Positions 37,168-45,552 of a stretch of DNA of 64,000 bases are shown one piece after another. Made by a program: the position numbers and the translations under genes. The stretch's first letter is position 1. The number at the start of each line of letters is the position of its first letter. The notes beneath the pieces are model-generated. The model searched no databases and was not told where the DNA came from. It saw nothing but the letters and a program-made list of their open reading frames with translations. Source of the DNA: Microcoleus sp. CAWBG506 (GTDB taxonomy: Bacteria; Cyanobacteriota; Cyanobacteriia; Cyanobacteriales; Microcoleaceae); NCBI GenBank assembly GCA_020883125.1, contig JAHREW010000002.1, forward strand, positions 204,040-268,039, given 5' to 3'.

Positions 37168-37779
37168 CTACTTCGATAATTCGGTATTTAGTTCGTTCAC
37201 AACCCGGCGTTTTAACGAGATTGATTTGTCTCTAGGTAGCAAATTAAAAACTTTTCTAAAGGCATCATCTACCTCTTCAAAAGGCACTTGTCCCTTGGCA
37301 TTAAACACAATTTTCCCCGATTGGTCTAGAATCACTGTTTGAGGGACAAATCCTTCGTAATAATGGCTCGGATTGGTTAGTTCTGGTGCTGATTTTGCAG
37401 GAAGAGAGTCGATGGATACAGGTATAAAATCGGCTTCCCGACCGTAAAATTCCTGGAGGTTCGATACAACAATAGCGTATTGCTTGCTGTCGCTACTATC
37501 ATCAGTATAAAAAACCAGTAATACTGGTTTTTTGCGTTTGAAAGAATCTTTGAGAGTGACTTTCGGAGGGACTAGGGAACCGTTGCCGCCATAGAGGGCA
37601 AAAATTGTACCGTCGAAGCGATCGTCTGTGAGAGTTGCGTAGGCTGGTGCTGTGCCCATGAACAGGATGAAGCTAAGGGCGATCGCCACAGTTAAAAGAC
37701 TAGCAGACAAGATTCGTCGCCGCCAGCCTTTGCCAGAAGCAATAGTAGCAATTAAATTTTTGTAGCTGGAAAATATCAT
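37168..37779 (-). CDS. Thioredoxin-fold protein without CxxC, possible PSI accumulation factor
   Basis: About 203 residues from ATG 37779 (MIFSSYKNLIATIASG); the upstream ATG at 37854 adds an unlikely polar leader. A membrane anchor or signal lies at about 25-45 (ILSASLLTVAIALSFIL). The thioredoxin-like core follows: KPVLLVFYTDDSSDSKQYA, where the usual CxxC is replaced by SSDS, then PQTVILDQSGKIVFNAKGQVP. The order and sequence recall a thylakoid protein annotated in cyanobacteria as a PSI accumulation factor; I am not certain of this. It would face the lumen and cannot act as a dithiol oxidoreductase. Confidence 0.78.
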   Translation of the reverse strand: MIFSSYKNLIATIASGKGWRRRILSASLLTVAIALSFILFMGTAPAYATLTDDRFDGTIFALYGGNGSLVPPKVTLKDSFKRKKPVLLVFYTDDSSDSKQYAIVVSNLQEFYGREADFIPVSIDSLPAKSAPELTNPSHYYEGFVPQTVILDQSGKIVFNAKGQVPFEEVDDAFRKVFNLLPRDKSISLKRRVVNELNTELSK

Positions 37780-37968
37780 AGTTTGTTGGCAGTTGCTGTA
37801 AAGTGGCGAAAAAGTGTGCAAAACACAGTTAATTTTATCAATAAATGTCGGCAAATGCTGGTCCGTAGGTTAAATTGGTTTTTGACTACCTATTTTAAGA
37901 TGTTTTTAGTTGCGATCGGCACTAAGATTCAGCTCAGATAGGAACTGAAAACTAGGAATTGACAACAA

Positions 37969-38880
37969 ATGATTGCTTTGCTTGACGTAATTCTCGCTCA
38001 AACCCCGGCTGCTAATGTGGCTGGACCAGATCAAATTAGTGTGTTTGAGGCGATTGTTTTAGGAATTGTCCAAGGATTAACTGAATTTTTGCCCATCAGC
38101 AGCAGTGCTCATTTGAAGGTAGTTGCAGTGGCTCTTTGGGGCCGCGATCCAGGTGTTGCTTATGTTGGTGTCATTCAATTGGGCAGCATTGTGGCAGTGC
38201 TATTGTATTTTTGGAAAGACTTAACAACTATAACTACTGGTGCATTTAAAGCTATTAGACGCTCTGACTATGATTCCCAAGAGTTTCGGATGGCGCAGGG
38301 AATTGGTTTGGGAACAATACCGATTATCTTTTTTGGACTGCTAATCAAGATATTGGTTAAAGATTTTGACAAATCGCCACTGCGGAGTTTGGGGGCGATC
38401 GCCATTGCTTCCATCGTCATGTCCTCACTATTAGCAATAGCCGAAAAAACAGGCAAGCGTCAACGGGATTACGAAAAATTAGAAGTCAAAGATGGTATCA
38501 TCATGGGATTAGCTCAAGCAATGGCAATAATTCCCGGTGTTTCGCGATCGGGTTCTACCCTGACAGCAGGATTATTCATAGGATTAGAAAGAGCGGCGGC
38601 GGCAAGGTTTTCTTTCTTGTTAGGAATTCCGGCAATTACTCTGGCTGGTTTAGTTGAGTTGAAAAGTGCTCTGGGTGAAGGGGTAGGTGAAGGTGCTGTT
38701 GTCGCTTTGATAGTTGGAACAATTTCAGCCTTTATATTTTCCTATATTTCTATCGCCTGGTTGATGAAATTTCTGCAAACTCAGAATACCTGGATTTTTG
38801 TCTGGTATCGACTGGCCTTTGGTGTAGCGATTTTGACTGCCCTTGCTGGCGGTGCATTGAAAGAACCATCATTATTATAA
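37969..38880 (+). CDS. uppP: Undecaprenyl-diphosphatase
   Basis: Membrane enzyme that recycles undecaprenyl diphosphate to the monophosphate carrier used for peptidoglycan and glycan synthesis; BacA family. The two active-site repeats are seen as GLTEFLPISSSAHL near residue 37 and PGVSRSGSTLTAGL near 192. About eight membrane segments; 303 residues, with a slightly long N-terminus. A hairpin terminator follows. The divergent region 37855-37968 serves it and the thioredoxin-like gene. Confidence 0.96.
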   Translation: MIALLDVILAQTPAANVAGPDQISVFEAIVLGIVQGLTEFLPISSSAHLKVVAVALWGRDPGVAYVGVIQLGSIVAVLLYFWKDLTTITTGAFKAIRRSDYDSQEFRMAQGIGLGTIPIIFFGLLIKILVKDFDKSPLRSLGAIAIASIVMSSLLAIAEKTGKRQRDYEKLEVKDGIIMGLAQAMAIIPGVSRSGSTLTAGLFIGLERAAAARFSFLLGIPAITLAGLVELKSALGEGVGEGAVVALIVGTISAFIFSYISIAWLMKFLQTQNTWIFVWYRLAFGVAILTALAGGALKEPSLL

Positions 38881-38919
38881 AACCTACTTTCCTGCCTGTT
38901 CCACAATATAATAGTAGGC

Positions 38920-38957
38920 TAAATAGCCTGTTTAATCATGTGGTAACAGGCTATTTA
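38920..38957 (+). terminator. Hairpin downstream of uppP
   Basis: TAAATAGCCTGTT/AACAGGCTATTTA forms a perfect 13-bp stem with a 12-nt loop, 40 bp after the uppP stop. Likely terminator or RNA 3'-end stabiliser. Confidence 0.7.
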
Positions 38958-39029
38958 GTCACTCCAAACTTGGTAGAATAAGCATCTATAACGCCTGATA
39001 ATTAGATAATTTGTATGGGTGTCAATATA

Positions 39030-39719
39030 ATGGCCGAACATAGCGATCGCCAAAATGCGAAATTAGCTCTAATTCTGGTAGTTCCTGCTGCTAGCATTGG
39101 TGTAGCAATGTCCTTATTTATTGCTCCCGGAATAGTCGGGACCATAGTTTCAGTATTGGGCGGACTTTGGCTACTGTTTTTACCCATCGTCTGGTCTGTT
39201 TGGCGCGATCGGTACCAACTGCATTTATCCCCACCCAAATATCAAGAATTGTTAGTTGGCCTGGTTTTGGGGCTATTAATGTTCGGGATAATTATGGGTA
39301 CTTACTGGCTTTTCGGTCAACAGTGGATCAATGCGGCTGATGCCAAAACCAAGGTGCAACAAATGGGGTCTATCAATCCTATATTGTTTTTAATAGTCCA
39401 ATGCTATTTTGTACTAATCAACTCATTGATTGAAGAATTTATTTGGCGCTGGTTTGTCTACAAAAAGTGTGAGATTCTCATACCTGGAACCGGAGCCATA
39501 TTTCTGAGTGCTATGTTTTTTACTCTTCATCATATCATTGTTTTAGCAGCTTATACGCAGTGGCAAGGAGTGATGTTAGGCTCCTTAGCAGTATTCCTAG
39601 CTGGGGTAATTTGGTCTTGGTGTTATCTCACCTATCGTTCGCTTTTTGCCAGTTATATCAGTCACGCGATCGCAGATTTAGCCCTGTCAATTATTGCTTG
39701 GAAAACAATTTTTGGCTAA
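39030..39719 (+). CDS. CPBP-family intramembrane metalloprotease
   Basis: Membrane protein of the CPBP/Rce1 (Abi) family with about seven hydrophobic segments. The three catalytic motifs are visible: EEFIWRWF (EExxxR) near residue 136, FTLHHIIVL (FxxxH) near 170, and YISHAIADL (HxxxD-like) near 213. Substrates are unknown; family members cleave peptides within membranes. I take ATG 39030 (MAEHSDRQ) as start because hydrophobic helix 1 follows; an ATG at 39015 adds five residues. Not obviously linked to neighbours. Confidence 0.85.
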   Translation: MAEHSDRQNAKLALILVVPAASIGVAMSLFIAPGIVGTIVSVLGGLWLLFLPIVWSVWRDRYQLHLSPPKYQELLVGLVLGLLMFGIIMGTYWLFGQQWINAADAKTKVQQMGSINPILFLIVQCYFVLINSLIEEFIWRWFVYKKCEILIPGTGAIFLSAMFFTLHHIIVLAAYTQWQGVMLGSLAVFLAGVIWSWCYLTYRSLFASYISHAIADLALSIIAWKTIFG

Positions 39720-39849
39720 TGTGCCGTGGCATTCTCGTCGGGTGCGCCCATCCGCTTGAGAGGAGGGCGATCGCGCCGTGAGGACTTCTACAAGCTATGA
39801 TAGATCCGACAGCAAGCTATCACCATTCGGCTTTCGCCGACCCTAAGCG

Positions 39850-42408
39850 ATGTCTACCGAAACATTAATTAACTGGCTAGAATCCAACACCGAATTAGGC
39901 ATATTATCCCGCGAGATTTTACAGGCGATCGCTAGCGAAATACAACTAGCAACCTTTGGGCCTGGATTTCGAGTGGTGATCGAAGACACCCCTGTCACAA
40001 ATCTTTATATCCTAGAACGAGGACAAGCCGATCGATACCGCCGCAAACAACCGGGCTTAATGTGGGGTAGTAGTTTATTACCAGGGGCGATCGTCAATTT
40101 ATCTGCCCTCCAACGTTCACAACCAGCAGATAGTCGAATTGTCGCTAGGACAGAATGTCAATTTTTGGTAATTAATGCCGATCGCTGGCGCAGTTTGCTC
40201 GCAACATATCCACGCATCACCGAAGCCTATACCCAACGTTTAGCGACGAAACTAGAACAGCTAGAAACAGAAATCGCCTACGATAGAGAGCGTCAAAATG
40301 CCCTCCGCAGCTATCTAGTACCCAGGGCGAAACGGGGAATAGTTGGGAATAGCCGTTACGCAGTGAAATTGCGCCAACAAATTCGCACAGCATCTAACGA
40401 CGCTCGATCCGTATTAATCTCTGGCGAACCGGGGTTAGAAAAAGATAATTTAGCCGCTTTAATTCATTTCGGTTCTCATCGCCGCAGCGAGCCAGTGATT
40501 CAGCTAAAAAGTGCCTTGCTTCAAACAAATGGAGCAGAATTATTCGGGCGTTTGGGCGGTAAACCTGGACTCTTGGAATGGTTGGGTGAAGGGACGTTAA
40601 TTTTAAATGATGTGCAAGAATTACCAGAGCAATTATGCCCTCAAATTCAGCAATTATTAACTGATGGAACCTATACACTAACAGTCAAAGAAGGACAAAT
40701 ACCACCCCCACCACGTTCTAGTAATGCTCGCATCATTTTAATTTCAGAAACCTTTCAACCACAGCTCGACAAGCTGACACACCATAAGATTAAAGTACCC
40801 TCGTTGCGGGTCAGGAAAACAGATTTAGAGGCACAGGTTAACTATTATCTCAACCTCCTTTGCCGCCAAAAAAAATTAGAAAAGCCCCAAGTCACGCCGG
40901 AAGCTATTCGCCGCTTGCAAGCCTACGACTTTCCAGGGAACTTGCGGGAATTAGAAGGAATGGTCGATCGCGCCTTAGTTCAAGCACAGGGAAATCAGGT
41001 ATTAACAGAAGAAGTGTTTTGGGCCCAGGCCACTAAGAAACAAAAATTTCGACTGAATTTATTAAATATCTATCCTAAATTTCGGCAGTTTTTACGGAGC
41101 GATTGGTATCCAGATCGCGTAAATTATTGGTTTACCAGTTGGATATTTGCATTGGTGGTAATCATCCTGTTTGTCGCCCCCCAAGATAGACAACATAATT
41201 TTGCCCTCAATATTTTTTGGGCGTGGTGGTGGCCCTTAATTTTATTATTATTTCCCCTGATTGGGCGATTGTGGTGCGCTTTTTGCCCGTTTATGATTTA
41301 TGGGGAAATCGTCCAAAAACTATCGCTGAAAATTTTCCCTCGAACTCTGCATAAATGGCCGCGCCAACAAGCTGAAAAATGGGGTGGTTGGTTTCTCTTC
41401 GGACTATTTACCCTCATATTTCTGTGGGAAGAGTTGTGGGATTTAGAAAACACCGCCTATTTATCCAGTTGTTTGTTATTACTCATCACCGCCGGGGCTG
41501 TAATTTTTTCCCTCATTTTCGAGCGACGATTGTGGTGTCGTTATTTATGCCCCATCGGGGGAATGAATGGCTTATTTGCTAAACTCTCAATTATCGAACT
41601 CCGCGCCCAACAAGGAACCTGTGCCGCTGAATGTACTACCTACCATTGTTATAAAGGCGGCCCCGGCTTGGGAGAAGGATTAACCACTAATGGATGTCCG
41701 ATTTATTCCCATCCCGCCCAATTAACTGATAATAAAGATTGCGTCTTGTGCATGACTTGCTTAAAAGCCTGCCCCCATCGATCGGTAGAATTAAATCTGC
41801 GCCCCCCTGGAATCGAATTATGGACTACCCATGTTCCCCACAGTTATGAAGTCGCCCTGTTATTTCTCTTATTAGGCGGCATCTATCTCCATCGCTTACC
41901 TGAAATCAATGATTTATTAGGACTAGGCATCAATTTAGACCAATTTATCCCTCATTTAGGAATTTCGCTCGCGGTGTTAATTATTCCGCCCCTGATTCCC
42001 CTAGCCGCCTACGCAGTCATGCAGGCAATTTATCAATTGGGAAAAGCACAAACCATGCCATTTACCACCTATAAACCTCTCTCCTTTGTCTCCCTCGCTT
42101 ACGGTTATTTACCCCTAGTCTGGGGCGGGAGTTTGGCTCACTATTGGCGATTGGGTTTGCAGGAAGGCGGGCGAGTGATTCCCGTAACTTTTGCCACTTT
42201 CGGACAAATTAGAGAAGATTTACCAAGTTTTGTCGGCGATCCGGCTGTGATTAGTTTCTTGCAAGGCTTAACTTTAATTGTAGGATTGTTAGTAACGATA
42301 TTTGTGACTCAAAAAATTGCCAAGCGCTCCCTTAAATCTTTGATTCCACAGCATTTAGCGAGTTGGTGTCTGATGGTAAGTTTGTGGTATGCGATCGTGG
42401 GTAACTAA
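39850..42408 (+). CDS. Fusion of cNMP-binding, degenerate sigma-54 AAA+ and 4Fe-4S polyferredoxin membrane domains
   Basis: An 852-residue fusion. Residues about 10-130 form a CRP-like beta-roll (RVVIEDTPVTNLYILERGQAD). Residues about 155-375 resemble a sigma-54 activator AAA+ domain, but Walker A reads GEPGLEKD instead of GExGTGKE, Walker B reads LILNDVQEL, and the GAFTGA loop is missing between ELFGRLGGK and GLLEWLGEG; PGNLRELEGMVDRAL is kept. A NapH/NosR-like part starts near 425 with membrane segments, WCAFCPF near 474, WCRYLCPIGG near 563, CAAECTTYHC near 592 and the ferredoxin motif CVLCMTCLKACP near 631, then more membrane segments. It probably moves electrons at the membrane under control of a bound ligand. 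Cyanobacteria lack sigma-54. Confidence 0.9.
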   Translation: MSTETLINWLESNTELGILSREILQAIASEIQLATFGPGFRVVIEDTPVTNLYILERGQADRYRRKQPGLMWGSSLLPGAIVNLSALQRSQPADSRIVARTECQFLVINADRWRSLLATYPRITEAYTQRLATKLEQLETEIAYDRERQNALRSYLVPRAKRGIVGNSRYAVKLRQQIRTASNDARSVLISGEPGLEKDNLAALIHFGSHRRSEPVIQLKSALLQTNGAELFGRLGGKPGLLEWLGEGTLILNDVQELPEQLCPQIQQLLTDGTYTLTVKEGQIPPPPRSSNARIILISETFQPQLDKLTHHKIKVPSLRVRKTDLEAQVNYYLNLLCRQKKLEKPQVTPEAIRRLQAYDFPGNLRELEGMVDRALVQAQGNQVLTEEVFWAQATKKQKFRLNLLNIYPKFRQFLRSDWYPDRVNYWFTSWIFALVVIILFVAPQDRQHNFALNIFWAWWWPLILLLFPLIGRLWCAFCPFMIYGEIVQKLSLKIFPRTLHKWPRQQAEKWGGWFLFGLFTLIFLWEELWDLENTAYLSSCLLLLITAGAVIFSLIFERRLWCRYLCPIGGMNGLFAKLSIIELRAQQGTCAAECTTYHCYKGGPGLGEGLTTNGCPIYSHPAQLTDNKDCVLCMTCLKACPHRSVELNLRPPGIELWTTHVPHSYEVALLFLLLGGIYLHRLPEINDLLGLGINLDQFIPHLGISLAVLIIPPLIPLAAYAVMQAIYQLGKAQTMPFTTYKPLSFVSLAYGYLPLVWGGSLAHYWRLGLQEGGRVIPVTFATFGQIREDLPSFVGDPAVISFLQGLTLIVGLLVTIFVTQKIAKRSLKSLIPQHLASWCLMVSLWYAIVGN

Positions 42409-42592
42409 AATAATTTATAGCAGACGATTAAAGCTGCCGTATTTTCAGTCGATCGCGCTTCACAAAGGGCTATTTTTTTCCAGCATGGCGCGATTGACAA
42501 AAGAGTTAAATTGTGATAGGTTTGAGAATAAAAACAAAAATAATATTTTAAAAATAACTTATCAAACTTGAAAAGGCCGCCAGTGCGAAATT

Positions 42593-44119
42593 ATGAGCGA
42601 ATTATCAACAAAGCCAGCCAAAATCACCAAAGTCATCCCCGACAGCATCGCCGCCGAAATCGGATTTGATGCCGGTGACTCAATCCTGGCCATCAACGGT
42701 CAAAAACCCCGCGATTTAATCGACTATCAATTCCTATGCGCCGATGAATTTCTCGAACTAGAAGTATTAGACACCAAAGGCAAAATCCACAAATTAGAAA
42801 TCGAAAAAGATTACGACGAAGATTTAGGTTTAGAATTTGAAACAGCCCTTTTTGACGGGCTGATTCAGTGCAATAATCGCTGTCCTTTCTGCTTCATTGA
42901 CCAACAGCCACCAGGAAAGCGCGAAACTCTTTATCTCAAGGATGATGACTATCGACTAAGTTTTCTCTACGGTAGCTATCTCACTCTGACAAATCTTACT
43001 CAAAAAGAGTGGGACAGAATCGAACAAATGCGACTTTCTCCTCTCTATGTTTCCGTACACGCTACGGAACCGGAAGTGCGAATTAGGTTGCTAAAAAATC
43101 TCAGGGCTGGGAAAATTTTAGAACAAATCAAATGGTTTCAAGAACGTCGCCTACAAATTCACGCTCAAGTTGTTGTTTGTCCCGGCATTAATGACGGCGA
43201 ACATTTAGAACGGACTTTGTTAGATTTGGCAAAGTTTCATAGGGGAAATATCCCCACGGTTGCATCGGTGGCTGTGGTGCCGGTGGGTTTAACTCGCTTT
43301 CGTCCAGCGGAAGATGAACTAATCGCTGTCACACCAGAAAAAGCGCGAGAAGTAATCGCGCAAGTTCAGAAAATTCAAGCTGTTTTAAGTCAAGGTAAAA
43401 AAGGCACAACGGCGAAAAAGCTGAAGGCAAAATTCACCCCCCCCAACCCCCCCTTGCTAAGGGGGGGAGAAGATTTAAATTCTTCCTTAGCAACGGCGGG
43501 AGAAGATTTAAATTCTTCCTTAGCAACGGCGAAAAAGCAGAATTCTAAATCGCGCTGTATTTGGCTGGCTGATGAATGGTTTTTAATTGCAGGTTTGGAT
43601 TTGCCGATCGCCTCTGACTATGCAGATTATCCCCAAATTGGTAATGGTGTGGGTTCCATCCGCCAATTTATCCAACAGTTTGAAACTGCTTTCGCTAAAC
43701 TGCAACCGCTGCAAGTTAAGTCGGCGCGAAAATTAATTTGGGTAGTCGGAAATGCTGTGGAAAAAGCTTTTGAGCCGATCGCCCAACGACTCAATCAAAT
43801 TCCCGGCTTAGAAGTTAAGATGGTAGCATTGTGCAGCGACTATTGGGGGCAAAAAATTACTGTCACAGGTTTGCTGACAGGCCAAGACTTGCTCGCAGCT
43901 TTGCAGGGAAAAGACCTGGGAGACGGCATCTTACTGCCTAGTGTGATGCTAAAACAAGGGGAACCGCGTTTTTTGGATGACATGACCGTCTTAGAGCTTG
44001 CTAGCATCCTGAAAACGGAGATTTTCCCCGTTACAGGAGTTGAGGAACTAATCTCAGTGGCGATCGGTCTGGTGAATGCTGAGGTGCGATCGCGCTCTTT
44101 GAGTGAAGGATTAAACTAA
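42593..44119 (+). CDS. Cyanobacterial PDZ/radical SAM (DUF512) protein
   Basis: A 508-residue protein of the family I know as TIGR03279, conserved in cyanobacteria, function unknown. Residues 1-75 form a PDZ-like domain (VIPDSIAAEIGFDAGDSILAING in two parts). The 4Fe-4S motif CNNRCPFC lies near residue 93, followed by a TIM-barrel-like region with VVVCPGIND. The C-terminal DUF512 part holds SDYWGQKITVTGLLTG and DLGDGILLPSVML. Residues about 279-318 are an unusual linker made of a hairpin-repeat peptide (FTPPNPPLLRGG) and two copies of GEDLNSSLATA. The ATG lies downstream of a weak AAAGGCC site. Confidence 0.88.
   Translation: MSELSTKPAKITKVIPDSIAAEIGFDAGDSILAINGQKPRDLIDYQFLCADEFLELEVLDTKGKIHKLEIEKDYDEDLGLEFETALFDGLIQCNNRCPFCFIDQQPPGKRETLYLKDDDYRLSFLYGSYLTLTNLTQKEWDRIEQMRLSPLYVSVHATEPEVRIRLLKNLRAGKILEQIKWFQERRLQIHAQVVVCPGINDGEHLERTLLDLAKFHRGNIPTVASVAVVPVGLTRFRPAEDELIAVTPEKAREVIAQVQKIQAVLSQGKKGTTAKKLKAKFTPPNPPLLRGGEDLNSSLATAGEDLNSSLATAKKQNSKSRCIWLADEWFLIAGLDLPIASDYADYPQIGNGVGSIRQFIQQFETAFAKLQPLQVKSARKLIWVVGNAVEKAFEPIAQRLNQIPGLEVKMVALCSDYWGQKITVTGLLTGQDLLAALQGKDLGDGILLPSVMLKQGEPRFLDDMTVLELASILKTEIFPVTGVEELISVAIGLVNAEVRSRSLSEGLN
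43430..43545. repeat. In-frame hairpin repeat plus 33-bp duplication
   Basis: A C-rich/G-rich hairpin core CCCCCTTGCTAAGGGGGGG (43450-43467) is followed by two identical 33-bp units starting GGGAGAAGATTTAAATTCTT at 43465 and 43498. Both are read in frame by the radical SAM gene. Confidence 0.9.
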
Positions 44120-44129
44120 AAAGTCACCT

Positions 44130-45470
44130 TAATGTTGCAAGGAGGCTCCCGCTATAACGAAGTTTAGCGGCGAGAGGAATTGCAACCAGTATAAACGTGC
44201 GACAGCACAACGGCAATAATTAAGCTATACTCATAGTAGTGAGTTTTTTGGTGAGATGGAACAAGTCCTGACTTTAGTTGTAAAGCTTCAAGCTAGTATC
44301 GAACAGCAACAATTGTTGTCCGAGACAGCTTATGCTTTTGCGTCAGCTTGTAACTGGATTAATCAAAATGTTAATCATAACCTAACTAACAGAAACTCAA
44401 TCCAAGCTGTCTGTTACAAAGATGTGAAAGAACAGTTTGGACTAACAGCTAACCATGTTGTTAGAGCTTGTGCCAGAGTAGGAGCCAATCGTCTAACGGC
44501 AAAACAGAAAGGGAAAAAGGTCAAGAGCTTTAAGCCCACTAGCTTTGATTGTGATGCTAGGACTTTTCGTTTCGTTGAGTCAAATTGGACGGTGAGCATT
44601 TCTACAACTCTCAAGCGGTTAACAGTTTCTTTGAGAGCTAGTAACTACCATAAGGGCAAGCTAACAGGTCATAATCCTACTTTGGCTCAAGTTTGTTTGC
44701 ACAAAGATGGTTGCGGGTACGTCCATATTCAGATCAAATCGGAAACTGCGAAACCTCAAAAAACAACTAACGTAATTGGTGTCGATTTCGGAAGGCGTGA
44801 TCTAGCTGTAACTAGCACAGGTAAATCGTGGTCAGGTAAGGAGATTCAAAAAACTAGAGATAAGTATAGCCGTGTTCGGGCTTCTTTGCAAAAAAAAGCA
44901 TCTCAAGGCACAAGGTCATCTAGACGTAGAGCTAGACAGATTTTGAAACGGTTAGGAGGTCGTGAAAGAAGATACCAAGCATGGCTAAATCATAACATCT
45001 CAAAAGCCATTATTAATGATGCAAAACAGACTCAATCCTTTGTTTCAATCGAAGATTTAACAGGGATTCGCGAACGGACTAACTCTAAACCCAGAAACAA
45101 GACTGAAAGAAGAAGGTCTAATTCTTGGGCTTTTTATCAGTTAAGAACGTTTCTCGAATACAAAGGAATAAAGGAAGGGATTGAGGTAGTTGCCGTCAAT
45201 CCAGCCTATACGAGCCAAAGTTGCCATTGTTGTTTGCATATCGGTGTCAGAACCGAGAAGAAGTTTAAGTGCAGCAATAAAGTCTGTGGTTGGATTGGTG
45301 ATGCAGACGAAAATGGCTCGAAGATGATTGCATTATTGGGGGCGAGTGTAAGCCGTCCTAGAGGTTCTGAGTTGTTGTCTTGTGCAATCGCTCAAGGGCT
45401 ACCAAAAGCCCCCACTATAGCGTTAGCTTAGTGGCGGGTAGTTTACAACAGAGAGTTAATCTAACCAGGG
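44130..45470 (+). mobile_element. IS200/IS605-type element carrying only tnpB
   Basis: Approximate limits. The left flank has a hairpin near 44150-44175 (CCGCTA...TAGCGG) and the right flank a similar one near 45413-45438 (CCACTATAGCG...TTAGCTTAGTGG) overlapping the tnpB stop codon. Neither end has inverted terminal repeats, as is normal for this family. No tnpA is present, so it can move only with TnpA from elsewhere. The 3' end of tnpB and the right hairpin are the expected place for the guide (omega) RNA. Confidence 0.65.
44256..45431 (+). CDS. tnpB: TnpB, RNA-guided endonuclease of an IS605-type element
   Basis: A 391-residue transposon protein related to Cas12. The RuvC-like catalytic residues are visible: Asp in VIGVDFGRRDLAV near 177, Glu in VSIEDLTGI near 265, and Asp in IGDADENGSK near 348. 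The four-Cys zinc ribbon is present (SCHCC, then KCSNKVCG). In the last motif the usual DxNAA is DENGS, a small deviation. The length agrees with active TnpB, and the frame is intact. TnpB proteins cut DNA at the empty donor site with a transposon-end RNA; here the RNA would come from the 3' end of the gene. A TATACT-type -10 box lies at 44226. Confidence 0.9.
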   Translation: MEQVLTLVVKLQASIEQQQLLSETAYAFASACNWINQNVNHNLTNRNSIQAVCYKDVKEQFGLTANHVVRACARVGANRLTAKQKGKKVKSFKPTSFDCDARTFRFVESNWTVSISTTLKRLTVSLRASNYHKGKLTGHNPTLAQVCLHKDGCGYVHIQIKSETAKPQKTTNVIGVDFGRRDLAVTSTGKSWSGKEIQKTRDKYSRVRASLQKKASQGTRSSRRRARQILKRLGGRERRYQAWLNHNISKAIINDAKQTQSFVSIEDLTGIRERTNSKPRNKTERRRSNSWAFYQLRTFLEYKGIKEGIEVVAVNPAYTSQSCHCCLHIGVRTEKKFKCSNKVCGWIGDADENGSKMIALLGASVSRPRGSELLSCAIAQGLPKAPTIALA

Positions 45471-45552
45471 ACTCCTGAGTTTAGACTAGAAATTAGAGAA
45501 CTTCAATGTTGCTTGAAAATTGTCTCTGGAATTGCAGAATAATTTAAAATTT
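45432..45552. ncRNA. Candidate omega RNA 3' portion and spacer downstream of tnpB
   Basis: By analogy with known TnpB loci, the guide RNA overlaps the tnpB 3' end and runs past the right element end. GTGGCGGGTAGTTTAC at 45431-45446 would be the RNA's terminal part and the following bases the guide. No promoter was identified; this is inference from family knowledge. Confidence 0.35.
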
